From Dama dama (taxonomy: Eukaryota > Chordata > Mammalia > Artiodactyla > Cervidae), in the NCBI RefSeq assembly GCF_033118175.1, contig NC_083689.1:21496501-21560500 (forward strand): a stretch of DNA of 64,000 bases. Reading direction: 5' to 3'. Below are positions 8,501-20,214 of the stretch, piece by piece. A program made the position numbers and the translations under genes. A model generated the notes under the pieces. It searched no databases. It was not told where the DNA came from and worked only from the letters and a program-made list of their open reading frames with translations. Position 1 is the stretch's first letter. Each line of letters starts with the position of its first letter.

Positions 8501-9869
8501 CCCACTGCATTGTACCAAGGTTGTTCCTTCACACCTGCTGTCCCCTACGCATGGAATGTTCTTTCCCCCAGATCTGTGGTCAGCTGTCCTTCTGAGTAAA
8601 GAGGATGAATTAAAGTCCAGCGCCTACTTTTACTGTCTCCCAAAATCTCACTGCAACCATAGTTAAGGGACTGTCTTAAAACCTAAGCCAAAACATGTCA
8701 GCCATGGGGTGGAATGCCAAATACACATTCCCTAGCAAAATACCACCATCAACCACCATGTCTCACGCCTCAGTTATTGGTGCCCTCCTGCCAACTCCAA
8801 AAGAGATGTGGTAGGTGGCAGCTAAAGTAGAAGCGTTGGTTGAAAGTAAATTCCCAAAAGAGATACCAGCTCTGCTCCCCAGTAGGGTGGAAACACAACC
8901 ATTTCTTGGTTGCCTTTTTTTCCCCTCCAGACCACGGAAATCTCAACATTTCTGGTGGGAGGAATGCAGTTGATAACAGAAGAATCATGCTAGGATCATG
9001 TGTGAATCAAATGTGTGAACTTGAATGCAAGAGTTGAAACTGTCCCACCTTGACCCTCGCCCCCTACCCAGCAGCCAGGACCTGAAAGATGGGGATGGGT
9101 GGGATCTTTTCTCAGAGGAATTTGACCAGCCAGGAAGATAGATACAAAGATTCTGAGGACAAAGAGGCTTCACCAGATAACCATCGCTCTGCCAAGAAGC
9201 TCACAGGCCACGGGCCATTCTGTTTATTATTAAACCCCACCCCAAGGCAGCTCACAGACAAGGTTTGCCTGAGCTGACAAAAAAGAGGAATTCAGAGAAC
9301 TCCCAGGCACCATCTCGGATAACCCAAACGAAAGTGTCTCTCTCTCGGGCCCCAGTTACATCACCCCTTGAAATTTCCTTACTAGCAGTTTCCACCACGT
9401 GAGATATTCTTGTTCGTTTGTTTACTTGCTCATGGTTGTTTTGCCCCAAGAAACTGTTAAGTCCCAAAGAGGAGTCTCTTTGCCTGCCTGGTTTCAATGC
9501 TATCTCCAGTACCTAGAAAATTATAGGCCTTGATAGTATTCATTGAATAAAGGAATGAATGAAGTATAATAGTTACCTGCATGGATTCTAGAGGTGGAAA
9601 AACCTTAGTTCACTGACATTTTGTGTGTTTTCATTTTGAAGCAGCTGGGAAAAGTCAAAAGAAGACTCCTGACAGGTGCAAATCATGTGAAATTCAAATT
9701 TCAGTGTCCACAAATAAAATTATATCAGCACACAGCCACGCTCATTCATTTCCATACAGTCTGTGGTGATTTTTGCAATGTTCCGGCCAAACAGAGATTG
9801 TTTGGCCCACAAAGCCCCGAATGTTTACTCTCTCTGGTCTCTCAGTGGAAAATTTGCTGCCCCCGCTCT
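8501..9869. other. intergenic DNA, no gene recognised
   Basis: Mixed unique sequence. A short L2/MIR-like tail ('attcattgaataaaggaatg') lies near 9540. No frame, RNA or clear repeat structure stands out. Confidence 0.5.
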
Positions 9870-10070
9870 AACAGTCTTGCGTTTCAGCCCTCCAATGTCT
9901 TGCTGTGTGGTCTGGGGCAAGCTGCTTCAGCTTTCTGAGCCTCACTTTTCACATCTGCTAAATGGGAATAAGAGTAAATCTCAAAGGGTAGCTGAGAACT
10001 TGCTGTGAGCAGTGGCAGGCCCATGGCAAAGGCTCATTCCAGGTGAGCTGGATCACTGAGTTTTCTACAA
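9870..10070 (+). repeat. MIR SINE relic
   Basis: 'ctgtgtggtctggggcaagc', 'gcctcacttttcacatctg' and 'aaatgggaataagag' are the MIR core pattern. Confidence 0.6.
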
Positions 10071-11154
10071 TACCAATGGCTGGAGTGAAAAAAAAAAAAA
10101 ACAAAAAAACTGAGACTCCAAAAGTCAAAGTCACAGTCAAGGACTTCCAGTGACTTCTGAACTCTAGATGCCAAGGGGCTTAGCAGAATTCTGTACACCC
10201 CCTCCAGGGTGGGGGAACAAGGCCTGGCAGCCTGGGGAAGGTGCAGGCCGCAGCCAGGGAGCGCCATGACGCATTGTTGTGGTCGGGACATATGACATAG
10301 ACAGCCCCGCCCACCATGGAGCGCTCAGCATCAGTTGCCTAGCACCCCATGGTTTAGTAGTTGCACCTCTGTGTGCTCAGCTGTCTCCCCAGGAGAGAGT
10401 GGGCCCTGGTTTCCCTCCCCTCTAGAGGAAGGACCTGAATTCTCTCACCATTGCCATTTCAGGGCTCAAGGGAGGGATTGGGCAGGAAGTAGCTGGGGGC
10501 GGGGTGGGGGGAGACCCTTCTGCCCTCTCAGAGGCCCAGACAACAGGCACCTCCTCTAGGAAGTATGCCTTGATTTTTCCTAGCCAAACCCACCTCCTTC
10601 TGAGTTCCTGACTGCCCGCCACCCTGTATGAAGTCCACTGGCCTGGATCCTTCGTGTCCCCACAGGCAAAGCCTGAAAGAGTTCTTTAGTGATTACTGGG
10701 TAAGTGCACAGTGAGAGGGCATGGGACGCAGCAGGGGGCTGTAAACCAAGAAAAGAAGAAAAATGAGAAGAAAAGAATTCAGTGAGATTGGTTTTGAGCC
10801 AAAGGAGTGTCCACACGTGTTGAAGGAGGAAATTGAAACTGAGAGAGGAATCACGTTCTCCAGGTTAGGTCTCTGGAAAAGCTGGGTCCAAGTCTCCTCG
10901 GCCCTGGGGAGGCCGGGAAAACACAGACCCAGCATGTGAATGCACTTGCCAGATTGTGTAAACATGACAAGGCATGATGGTGCCATTAGACTTTGTGGAG
11001 TTGGGGTTCCTATCCAGCTACTGTTGAACTGTGTGTTTCCAACATAATGAGTGTTCAGGATAAGCAAAGTAGTAGTGAGGGGATGTACCTACCAGTGTGT
11101 TTCTAGTTGAGGAACAACAATGGCACAAGATCCCATCTCTGAGCCTCGCTTTTC
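10071..11154. other. intergenic DNA, no gene recognised
   Basis: Unique-looking sequence with an A-run near 10090-10110. No gene or structured RNA is recognised. Confidence 0.5.
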
Positions 11155-11258
11155 ACACCAGCTCCAGGAGTTGGTGATGGACAGGAAGCCTGGTGTGCTG
11201 CAGTCCATGGTGTGGCAAAGAGTCAGACACGACCGAGCTGAACTGAACTGAACTGAAA
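11155..11258 (+). repeat. Bov-A unit fragment
   Basis: 'agcctggtgtgctgcagtcc' and 'agagtcagacacgaccgagc' are Bov-A, ending in a short 'gaact' tandem repeat (ctgaactgaactgaactgaa). Confidence 0.75.
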
Positions 11259-11269
11259 TGGGAATAAGA

Positions 11270-11445
11270 GAACGTCTCAAAAGCATAGCTAGCTTTAAAT
11301 CCCAGTTCTGTCTCAAAGCAAATGCCTTCACCTCTCTGCCTCGAGGTTCCCATCTGGGAAGTATAGCTAATACAGGGACCACCTCGTAGGATTACTGTCC
11401 TGAATCGGAAGCCAGAATGATACCTGGCATACAGCAAGTGCTCTC
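11270..11445 (+). repeat. MIR SINE relic
   Basis: It shows the 'aatcccagttctg ... cctcgaggttcccatctggg' MIR core and the 'ctggcatacagcaagtgctc' 3' part. The Bov-A fragment just upstream inserted beside or into it. Confidence 0.55.
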
Positions 11446-11787
11446 TGGCATGATTGAGGCTGATGGTCCGGTGCCTCTGTGCGACTTGTAGGTGGGGATT
11501 TGATCCTGTAGATGAAGCACCAGGGTCCAGAAACGAGTGCAGATGTCTGGGCCAAAAGAGAGGCAGGAAGAATTCAGAATGGAAATAGTCAGGTGTCATC
11601 GAAAGAGAAATGGTCAGATTATCACTCATAGAATCAGTTCAGTAATCAAGCCATGGGGGAGGTTGAGTCATCTATTTGCGGCCCGATAGAGATCTCAAAG
11701 GGCTAAGAAAACAAAGAATGCGGATTTGGTTTTAGAGCAAAGACATATTTGCATAGCACACATCTGGAAGGTTTATAAGAAGCTTAG

Positions 11788-11918
11788 TGGGGGACTTCCC
11801 TGGTAAGACTCTGCACTCCTAATGCAGGGGGCCTGGATTCGATCCCTGGTCAGGGAACTAGATCCCACATGCCACAACTAACATCCAGGGTGGCCAAATA
11901 AATAAATTTTAAAAAAAA
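11788..11918 (+). repeat. tRNA-derived SINE (CHR-2 type)
   Basis: 'gggacttccctggtaagact', 'gattcgatccctggtcaggg' and a terminal A-rich tail are all present. Confidence 0.8.
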
Positions 11919-12429
11919 GGAAGGAAGCTAGAGGTATTCAGGAGAATTATCTGAAAAAGAGATCATGAACCTTCCACTGTATAAGCTTCTGCCCACTTAC
12001 ATTTTCCACGTTTGCTTTGTCTTGGTTTGTGTGTGTGTTTTACGTACAGAATCGTGGTCAGGTATGAGCACATAGAAAAACCAGTGGCCACACACACACA
12101 CACACACAATTTAACAGAAAAAAATAAAAAAGAGAGAAAGAAACCAGTGACCTGGTCTATTTGGAGGAAGGGAAAATTTTCACACCAGTGACATCAAAGG
12201 TAGGAAATGGTGTTTCCCTGCTAATGGCAGTGGACAGACACAGGGATGGGGAAGACCCAAGCATACCAGGGCAGGCCCTGGGTACCCTTCAGAGGGCCCG
12301 GTCCCTGAGAAGCCAGCTCACTCTGCTGAGAAGCAAGCCAGCCTGTCCCAGGAAGGAAGCCCCAGCATGGCTAACACCTGGAAGGGACTCTCCAACTGGC
12401 CCAGAAAGGCAGCCACCAGACAGACACTG

Positions 12430-12935
12430 GTGTACAAAGGACATCCCAATTCAGGCAGTACACAATTACACAAACAAAGACAGACACAAACACACAACAC
12501 ATACACATACACACACTGAGACATATAATCACAGATACACAAGAGTAGCCACCAAAGCTAGCCACAGACACACACAGAGACACAACAGATACATATTCAG
12601 AGCATATACACCCAAGAAGATAAGTACACACCATAGCAGACCCACAATCACATGCATACCAGAACAGGGGTGGGGATACACCATACAGGCATACACACAG
12701 TCACACACTAAGACATGCCCAGAGATGGAATCCTAGACACACAGCTGCCCAAGCTAGCCACAACAGCACAAAAGTCACACATGCCCAGAGTCACACATAC
12801 CCACTAACATATAGCCTGAGAGAGTCTTGAAGGCTCTGGAATATGCATTCAAAGACACACAGTATCAGATGCCCAAAGACCACCAAAGTCACACACTGAC
12901 TGACCCAGGCTGACCTGGAAAGACTGGCAAAGACA
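12430..12935 (+). repeat. degenerate CA-rich tandem region
   Basis: About 500 bases consist of loosely repeated words such as 'cacacactgagacatata' and 'gccacagacacacacagaga'. It is a decayed CA/CACAGA array. A 191-aa open frame of His/Thr runs across it is a product of the repeat, not a gene. Confidence 0.7.
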
Positions 12936-13339
12936 CAAATACAAGGGAGCACAACCAAAGAAACACAGGTCCCGCCCCCAGGGAAGATCCAGGGTCTCTG
13001 AGCCACCAAAGATCCACCCCCCAGGCTCTCCTTCTGGGGGCCTATCCCTCCCTCCCTCCCTTAAGGAAACTCTGGGTCCCTTTCCTTGGCAGTGTGGGCC
13101 GCGGGCGACCCCTGGTGGACCCGGCGCCTCGGTCCAGGGCTTCACGGAATGGGAGGGTGGGAGGAGGGTGTCTAGGCTGAAAGGATGAAAAGATGCTTCG
13201 GCGTCTACTGAAAAACTCGGAGAAAGGCGCGTGGTAACAGGGAAAGGGAGACACCGGAGCCCGGCTGGAACGGGACCAGACAGGGTCTTGGACGCGGGAA
13301 CAGGGCATAGGAAGCAGGAGTGGGACTGAAGACCCTCAC

Positions 13340-13570
13340 CCATCCCCACTCGGTGCAACCCCGAGTCCCCGCGGGGACGGTGCTCCGGGGACAGTAAAGA
13401 CAGGGCAAGCCCGGAGGCGAATTCCCATTGGCCCGCACCGGACCAATGAGGAGCGGCGAGGACTCCCGGCGTGGCGGAGAGGGACAGGGCAGCCGTTGGT
13501 GGAGATGGAAGGGTCCCGCCTGCCCAATCAGGCTCTCAGCTGGAGAATGACCACCAGGGAATCGCCCAAG
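13340..13570. promoter_or_regulatory. GC-rich patch with three CCAAT boxes
   Basis: CpG-containing DNA holds an inverted pair of CCAAT boxes (ATTGG 13427-13431, CCAAT 13443-13447) and a third at 13522-13526. It is the best promoter candidate upstream of the PLPP-like gene, about 1.1 kb before its first coding exon. That would imply an unseen 5' non-coding exon or a long 5' UTR. No TATA box is seen. Confidence 0.4.
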
Positions 13571-13689
13571 GTCTGCAATCGCCAGCACGGAGACGTCTCT
13601 CCCAGGAGGACTCTCGTCAACCCCGATATGACTTTGACCAGCGGGACCCTGAGAACGGTGGGCTTGCCCCTCGCAGAGCTGCCCCAGTC

Positions 13690-13990
13690 TCCCAAGCCCT
13701 GCCCACTCCCAAGCCCCACCACTTCCCTGTCATACTTCGTAAGCCCTTTCCACTTCCCTTTCTCCCAGGCCCCGCCCACTCTCCCGCCCTCGGCATCCCA
13801 AGCCCTGTCCATTCACCAGCCCCTCCCACTTCCCTGTAATTCACCATAGGCACCGCCCACTTCCTAGACACCATTGTCCCAAGCCCTGCCCACCTTCCAG
13901 TCCCGCCCACTTTCCCGTAAGCTCCGCCCACTTCTCAGACCAACTTCCGAGGCCTTGCCCACTCTCCTGGCCCACTCACTTTTCTACTTT
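13690..13990 (+). repeat. degenerate array of CCGCCCACTT(CC) words
   Basis: The words 'ccgcccacttcc', 'ctgcccactccc' and 'ccgcccactttcc' recur about every 20-40 bases, with interspersed 'caagcc' units. The array is diverged but clearly periodic. Confidence 0.65.
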
Positions 13991-14641
13991 TCTCCGGCCA
14001 GCACTGCCCTCTCCCCAGGCTCCGCCTTTCTATTGTCTCCCTAGTCTGACCTTCCTGGAGATTCCAGTCTCTGAGTATTTTGTCCTGGGTTACACTTTCC
14101 CAGAACTCTCTGCCCCATTCTCAGTCCAGGTCTTTGAACCATCCCCACTCCTAGTCTGACTTTTCTGGAGTCCTCTGGTTGCTGAGCATTTTGTCTGAGC
14201 ACTTAGTCCCCACCCACTTTGTTCCTCTCCACCTTCTTCCAGACCCCACTCAAACTTTCAAGACCTTACCCCAAAATCAGTCAAGTCCCTGAATGGGATG
14301 GGGCTCCCAACTAATGGAGTCAGGGAGGCCTCAGTTTCCTCTGACCCTTAGGCCATCCTCAGGAAGGTCCCACCCCCTTGGCCATTCTCGGGGTTGCCCT
14401 GCCTCCTTGGCCATCTGATTACTGGCCTGCAATGGGACCCCTCCCCGCCCACCTTGATCTTCACCATTCAAACCAGCCTCTCCCCCACTGTGACCAGATG
14501 CCTCTTGAGTTCTAATCCCAGTCTGGGTGGGCATGCCAACCCCTTCGTTCCCCACAGTCAATCAATTTACCACATACCATCTTGGCCTTGCCTGAGTTGG
14601 TGGTCCGATATCAGTGCCTGTGGCCCGGAGACCCGCGCAGG

Positions 14642-17600
14642 ATGCCCCTGTTCCATCTGCTGCCACACTCCTGGACTGCCAAGCTGTTGGTGGCTTTGGA
14701 CTTATTCTGTCTGATGCTGGGTGAGCCCCTCCCTACCATCCTTGAGCCCCTGCCCCATGTGGACACCCAAGAAGTCTTGGGAGGGAGTCTGTCTTCCTGT
14801 GTGTCTTTATCTGAGGTTTGCTAGGCCTGGGGCTGGCTGCCTGCCCTAATGTGTGTGCTTGGGCTGTGTGTCTTCACATTTGTGTCATCAGCATATTTCT
14901 GGGATGTCTGGGTCAATGAGACTCTGCGCGAAGGGAGCAGAAGGGGACTTTCCACAAGAATGGCTTTTGTGTGCTTACCTGTCATCCTGAATCTGGATGC
15001 TGGGGTCAGCATCCAGCTGCACATCTTTTTTTTTTTTTTTTCAGTCTTACATATGACTTTATGTGCTGTTAGTCTCCCTGAGTTGTGTATCTGGGTCTGT
15101 CTATGTGTCTGTGGTGGGAGGTATGTTTGTACTATATATATCTCTGTGTACGTTTTGACTATGTGTATGTTGTGTGCAAGCCCCTGGGTCTATCTGTATG
15201 TCTGGGGCTGGTCTGGTTGCACTTATATCCATGAATGTATAATTCTGTGTGTGTATGCACATGTGTGTGTGTATGTGTGTGTCCCTTTGGGTCCCTGAGT
15301 TGCATAGTATATTGCAGTGTTGCATGCTGTACTGGCTTGGGGGGGGGGGGGGCGGGGGCGTTCACTGTGGGTGACTCCTATGCATGCACTTGATCTATGG
15401 GAGCCCGTGACTATGCATCTGGGGTGGTGGTCCATACAATGGTATTTGTGTAGCCAGCTTTGTGTCTGGGTCTATATGGGCCTATGTGTGTTGTGGGTAT
15501 ATTGTTATATGTCTGTGTGTGTACATCTGAATCTGGGTGTCTGGGTCACACTGTTTGGTTGTATAATTGTGTGTGTCAGATTCTGGGTGTGTGGGTACCC
15601 ATGTGGCTTGAGCTTGCTTGGGGTCCAGATGTGTGGCTGGCATAGACCAATACCCTCAACTCCCCAGTGTGTAGAACTAGTGACCAAAGCTCCTTTGCTG
15701 GGATGAGGAGGCCAGACTGGGACGCTAGCTTGGCCCTTCCAGCCCAGAGAGGGAGCTGGGGATGGTGAGAGATTGGGTTCCAGCTGCCTGACTCCACTAG
15801 GCTTCAGTGGATGACAGAGTCAAGACGGGGAGGGAGGCCTGGTATAGGCTTTTAGAATGAGCAGGCCTACACCTGCTGGAAGACAGGCCCCCTGGTCTGC
15901 CTGACTTCAGGATGGTAGTGTCAGGTGAGGGGCCCCAGATGCTGCTCACACACAACTTTGCTACCATTTTCTCCCAGCTCGATCAGCCACAGAACCGTCC
16001 ACATAGGCATGGAAGAGACATACCAGACAGGACCACACACACTAGCGCAACCCACACATCCATGGACACAATGTATAATCTCCTTTTTTTCTCTCTCTCT
16101 CATACACACACACAGACATGTACTCATGAGCACCACAAACACCTATTCACACCACATACACATGACATAGACATAGCTATCCATCAGCACACATACACAT
16201 TCACACACAAGACATGCAGAGCCACAGTCATACACATATGCATGCATACATGAGGACACACACACACACATACGGAAAGAGTGAGCCCTTCCACCCTCAT
16301 CCCTTCCATCATTATCCTTACCCCTTACCCACCTCATTCCCAAGACCCCACCTGTGAATGGGTCCCTGGGGCTCTGGCCTCCTCTGGCCTCCTGGCCAGA
16401 CTGTCCTCCCTGCCCATGTCCCCGTGTCCAGGCTGTGGAGATGCTAGGAGGACAGCCTGGCAGAAGGCCTAAGGAGAGTCAACCTCAGGTGACCCGTCCA
16501 TGAGTGGGGTCATCTCCACCCCCTGCAGTCAGCCTCCCCATTGTGCTGAGTGAGACCGGTTTGCTGGAACCCCACATCCAGGGCTTCTTTTGCAATGACA
16601 CCACCATCCAATACCCCCGGATGGCCCATTATATCATCGAAGACTCGGCACTCATGAAGATGGGCTTCTTCATCTCCATCTTCACGGTAAGAGGCTGGCC
16701 ACTTTCACCTCAGGCTGTGGTGACATGCTATGAGCAAGTTCACCCCTTTTTCTGGCAAAATGGGAACCCCCACAGATTATAGATCTAAAGCAGGAGTAAA
16801 TACCACCTCTTTTTCCTAATGAAATGGGACATTTCACTGCTCAATGGTATAAAACCCCTTTCCTTGAGGACAAAGTAAGCCCCCACTTTTGACTTAGTAT
16901 AACAGAAAGAACCCCTTCTCTGCCTTAGGCATGGAACAGGAAGTTCAGCCCCTCCTCCCCCCAGTAGACTGGGAAGCCCCCACCCTTTATGCAGAAGGCA
17001 GGAAGCAGCCCTGCCCCCTGTGAAGGTGGGAAACCTCCTCCTTTCAAACATGGAACATCCTGCTTCTTCCTCCTGGTGACAGGGGATGTTCTACAATTTT
17101 CCAGCATTTGGATGGAAGTCTGTCCTCTTTTCCTGGTATAACAGGAAGTCCTGCCCTTTTCAGATATGAGACAGGAAATCCTGCCTATGTATGACATAAA
17201 TTAGGGAGATATCCCACCTCTTTTCCTGGTATGGCAGGAACTCCTGCCCTTTTTAGATATGGGACAGGAAATCCTGCCTATGTCTGACATAAACTAAGGA
17301 GATGTCCCACCTCTTCTCCTGGTGTAATAGGAAGTCCCACTCCTTTCAGATGTAGGGCAGAAAATCCTACCCATGTCTGATATAAGCTAGGGCCATGCCC
17401 TGCCTCTTTTCCTGGTATATCGAAATCCTACCCCTTTCAGATATGGGACCCCCCGTTTCCCTGGTGATAACGGGAAGCCATATTCCTTGGCTTAGGAGTC
17501 TTGCCCATTTCAGACACAAGGGGTGGGAGAAGTTACCCATTTGTGTGTGTGTGTGATGGAATGAGAAGACCCACATTTTTCGGCTGGTTTGGTGGGAAAC

Positions 17601-20214
17601 AACAGCCTCCCTTCCACATGCGATAAAGCATGGAGGATTTCCCTCCCTCCTTGCACCCCCTGCCCTCAGCAGTGACCCCTTCACCCATCCACTTCGGCCC
17701 CACAGATCAGCCTGGGAGAGCTGATTCGGGTCAGGGGCCTGCAGCTGAGCTCGCCAGCCTTCATGAGCAGCACTTACGTGGCCATGATCTACAAGCAGCT
17801 GGGCGCCTTCATCTTTGGCAGCCTGGCCAGCTTCTCCCTGACCAGTATCGCCAAGATGACCACAGGTCAACTGCGGCCCCACTTTCTGGCCACGTGCCTG
17901 CCCGATCCAACCTCCTTTGACTGTGAGAACGGCTACATCACCAACTACAGCTGCACAGGGCATCCTGAAGATGTCCTCGATGCCAGGCGAGTGGGTGGCC
18001 AGGGAGGGGAACCCAGGAGGTGTCCCCACCCCACCCCACCCCACTCCACCCCCAGCTGATATCCATGCTCCCCCTGCCCATCCCCCAGGATGTCCTTCTA
18101 TTCTGAGAACGCCTCCTTGGGGATGTACTGCATGGTGTATCTGGTGGTGAGTATTGGTGGGAGGTGAGCTGCACACCCAGCAAGGCCAGAAAATGCTCCA
18201 TTGTTCCCCCCGCCCCCACCATCCCATGGTGCCCGCAGTGCCAGGCACAGCTCCCACAGAGCTTGTGTGTTCCCCCAGAGTCAGGAAGGCAAGAGTGGGG
18301 TGGGCCATCTCCTCTTAAGATTCATTCAGCATCCTGGTCCCAGAATAGCAACTTGCAGAACCCTCTGTGCCCCCGACCCCTGCCCCTGCAGCTGGAGAGG
18401 GCTCATGCCAGGCTGGGTCTGTGCCCAGGACTGGGCTCCACCAAGGACAGCAGGAAGGGAAATCACCCCAGACCCAGCTGAGGTGAAGATCTAAGATTTA
18501 GGTAATAAAATGGCAGGAAGGGAAGCAGGGGGGCGGAGAGAGTTGCCTCTGGGAAGGGGCCAACAACCCAGGGGCATAGACTTGGGTGGCAGAAGCGGAT
18601 TAGAGCCAGCCCAAAGCACCGAAGCTCGGTGGTGGGCAGACACAACAATACAGAGGCTCCAGCCACGGGGGCACGTGATGATCACACAGCTGCCTCCACA
18701 CCAGCAATGTTTTCTCCCTGAGGGACAGTGGATTCAACTGCCAGCTCCCCCAAACCACCCCTGCCCCTTTGTATTTTAAGACAAAGTAATTACAGCTTCC
18801 TGTAGTGATAAAAGCACAGAGTTTTGGAGGTGGAATGTGCATGTTCTATTCCCAGCCTCAACTTTGTGTGACATTGGGTGAGACCTTGAAACTCGGTTTC
18901 CTCATCTGTATGGAAATAGCACTTGCCTCCTAGGGTTGTTGCCTCATCACATAGATGAGCTGATACCCTCAAAGCACTTAGAACAGGATCTGGCCTAAAG
19001 GTCACTATTAATCATTAATAACAAGCAAAACAGACTCCCTTCGTCCCCAGGATGGGGCGGTGGTTGGGGGACTGGGTGCACGCCAACATGCCAACGTGCA
19101 CAGACAGACCACACACAACTCAGAGGCCAGCCTTGCTGTGATTTTTGGACGGAGTGGACAATTTTGTGAACAGCATAGTCTAGATCTCGGGGAATTCCCC
19201 CACCTCTTTTTCCCCCCCACCTCTTAAGTGTCCCTCAAGTGCCCACAGTTGATGTCTCCCTAAAACATACAAGCACCACTGTCCCATTCTGCTTGCTCAT
19301 CTCAAGGAAGTAAATTTCACCTGATGGGATTTTTTTTTTCTGTTTTCCATTTCAAAATCAAGAGCCCAAACTCTGCTCCTTGAGGGTTCGCCAATGAGGC
19401 CGACCTGCTTCAATTGGAGACCTGACCCTGGCAGGAAGTGGCAGTGCCCACTCACAGCATGAGCCTACCCCGAGGGTCTCACCTGACTCTTAGGAAATCA
19501 TTCACCACCTAACAATTTTCCCAATGCTAGCATGTAGTTAAGAGCACACAGTTCTATTACAGTGATGGACACAGCCCCTACCCTCTTTAGAAGCTGAAAT
19601 ATATTTCCATACAAAACTGGCAGGTTCAGGTAGAAAACACGGGTGGGCACAAAAATGTAGCCCCGGGGTGGAGTCCCTCTGATTACCCTTTACCAGGGTT
19701 TCAAGGCACTGCCACCCGCCTTCCAGCTCTACATACAGGCCGGTTCCTGGGGACGGAAAACCTGGCTCTTACGGCCCACCATCCAGCTCCTCTTCTTGTG
19801 CCTGGCTCTGCTGACCGGCTACCTCCGGGTTTTGGACCACCGGCACCACCCCTATGATGCTTTGGCCGGCTTCTTGCAGGGAGCTCTGATGGCTTTCTGG
19901 GTAGTAAGTGATGCCGTGGGACACCTGGGTGCAGGGAGGGTCTGCTTGTCTGGGAGCCCCTGGGTATGCCTGGCACTCCTCATCTCCCAGGAAGGGAATG
20001 CAGGAGAGGCCAGACTGGGGTGGAAGAACGGGCATGGTGGGAAGGTGATGTCAGTCCACCACAACCTCTCTTGGCTTCATCCCTGCAGGTTTTCTACATC
20101 TCAGGCAATGACAAGTCCCAGAACCACCTATGTTCTGCGTGCCGCTTTCCTCCCCACTTTCCCTCTCTGTATTCCTCCCCCAAGGACCCTCAGGGAACCC
20201 AAGGCATGCCCTGA
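14642..20214 (+). CDS. PLPP/LPP-family protein lacking the C2 catalytic His, complete, 6 exons
   Basis: Coding exons: 14642-14720, 16529-16686, 17706-17986, 18089-18146, 19727-19903 and 20089-20214 (TGA 20212-20214). The total is 879 nt, 292 aa, the size of PLPP1-3 (284-311). Junction phases and residues align with PLPP1/PLPP3 without gaps around motifs. Matches include LDLFCL, GFFCND (PLPP3 GFYCND), YVAMIYKQLG, DHRHHPYDALAGF and QGAL. Motif C1 is intact (K129-x6-R136-P137). In C2 the SGH of the family is S178-E179-N180, so the His is gone. In C3 the Ser is Leu225, while Arg226, the nucleophile His232 and Asp236 remain. Several hydrophobic stretches fit the six-span fold. Exon 3 ends with a GC donor (GC-AG intron). 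The start chosen is the first ATG (A at -3); the upstream in-frame TTG at 14582 is rejected. No frame is broken, so it is probably an expressed pseudophosphatase rather than a pseudogene. I know no human gene here, so no symbol is given. Confidence 0.8.
14845..15650 (+). repeat. degenerate TG-rich tandem region in intron 1 of the PLPP-like gene
   Basis: Words such as 'gtgtgtctgggtctgtctat' and 'tgtgtgtgtatgtgtgtgtc' dominate. It includes a poly(G) run of about 12 at 15340-15351 and a T run at 15027-15041. It looks like a decayed (TG)n/(TCTG)n expansion. Confidence 0.7.
15940..16275 (+). repeat. degenerate CA-rich region in intron 1 of the PLPP-like gene
   Basis: 'catacacacacacagacatg', 'cacacacatacggaaag' and similar words make a decayed CA array. 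It is opposite in strand sense to the TG-rich region 300 bases upstream, so the two could pair. Confidence 0.65.
17127..17460 (+). repeat. 93-bp tandem repeat (about 3.5 copies) in intron 2
   Basis: Units begin at about 17128, 17221, 17314 and 17407, each opening 'ttttcctggt' and containing 'agatatgggacaggaaatcc' and 'cctatgtctgacataaac'. The period is 93 bp and identity falls with distance. More diverged relatives of the unit extend upstream to about 16740 and downstream to about 17600. Confidence 0.85.
17987..18088 (+). other. GC-AG intron of the PLPP-like gene
   Basis: The donor reads CAG|GCGAGT and the acceptor CCCCAG|GATG. Family alignment requires this junction: Ala-Arg followed by Met-Ser-Phe-Tyr, as in PLPP3 EARKSFFS. 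No GT donor nearby keeps the frame. Confidence 0.7.
18200..19700. other. intron 4 of the PLPP-like gene
   Basis: The intron is mostly unique sequence with a MIR relic at about 18790-19010 ('ttgtgtgacattgggtgaga', 'cggtttcctcatctgtatgg'). No additional exon is required by the protein alignment. Confidence 0.6.

Noticed and set aside
12161..12736. 191-aa frame with His-Thr runs
   Set aside because: It is a translation of a decayed CA repeat.
14582..14641. Upstream extension of the PLPP-like protein start
   Set aside because: The codon at 14582 is TTG, not ATG, and the ATG at 14642 fits family length, so the extension is not supported.
20089..20214. Calling the PLPP-like gene a pseudogene because of the lost catalytic residues
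   Set aside because: All six exons keep frame, splice sites (one GC-AG) and full family length, which favours a maintained pseudophosphatase over decay, though expression is unproven.
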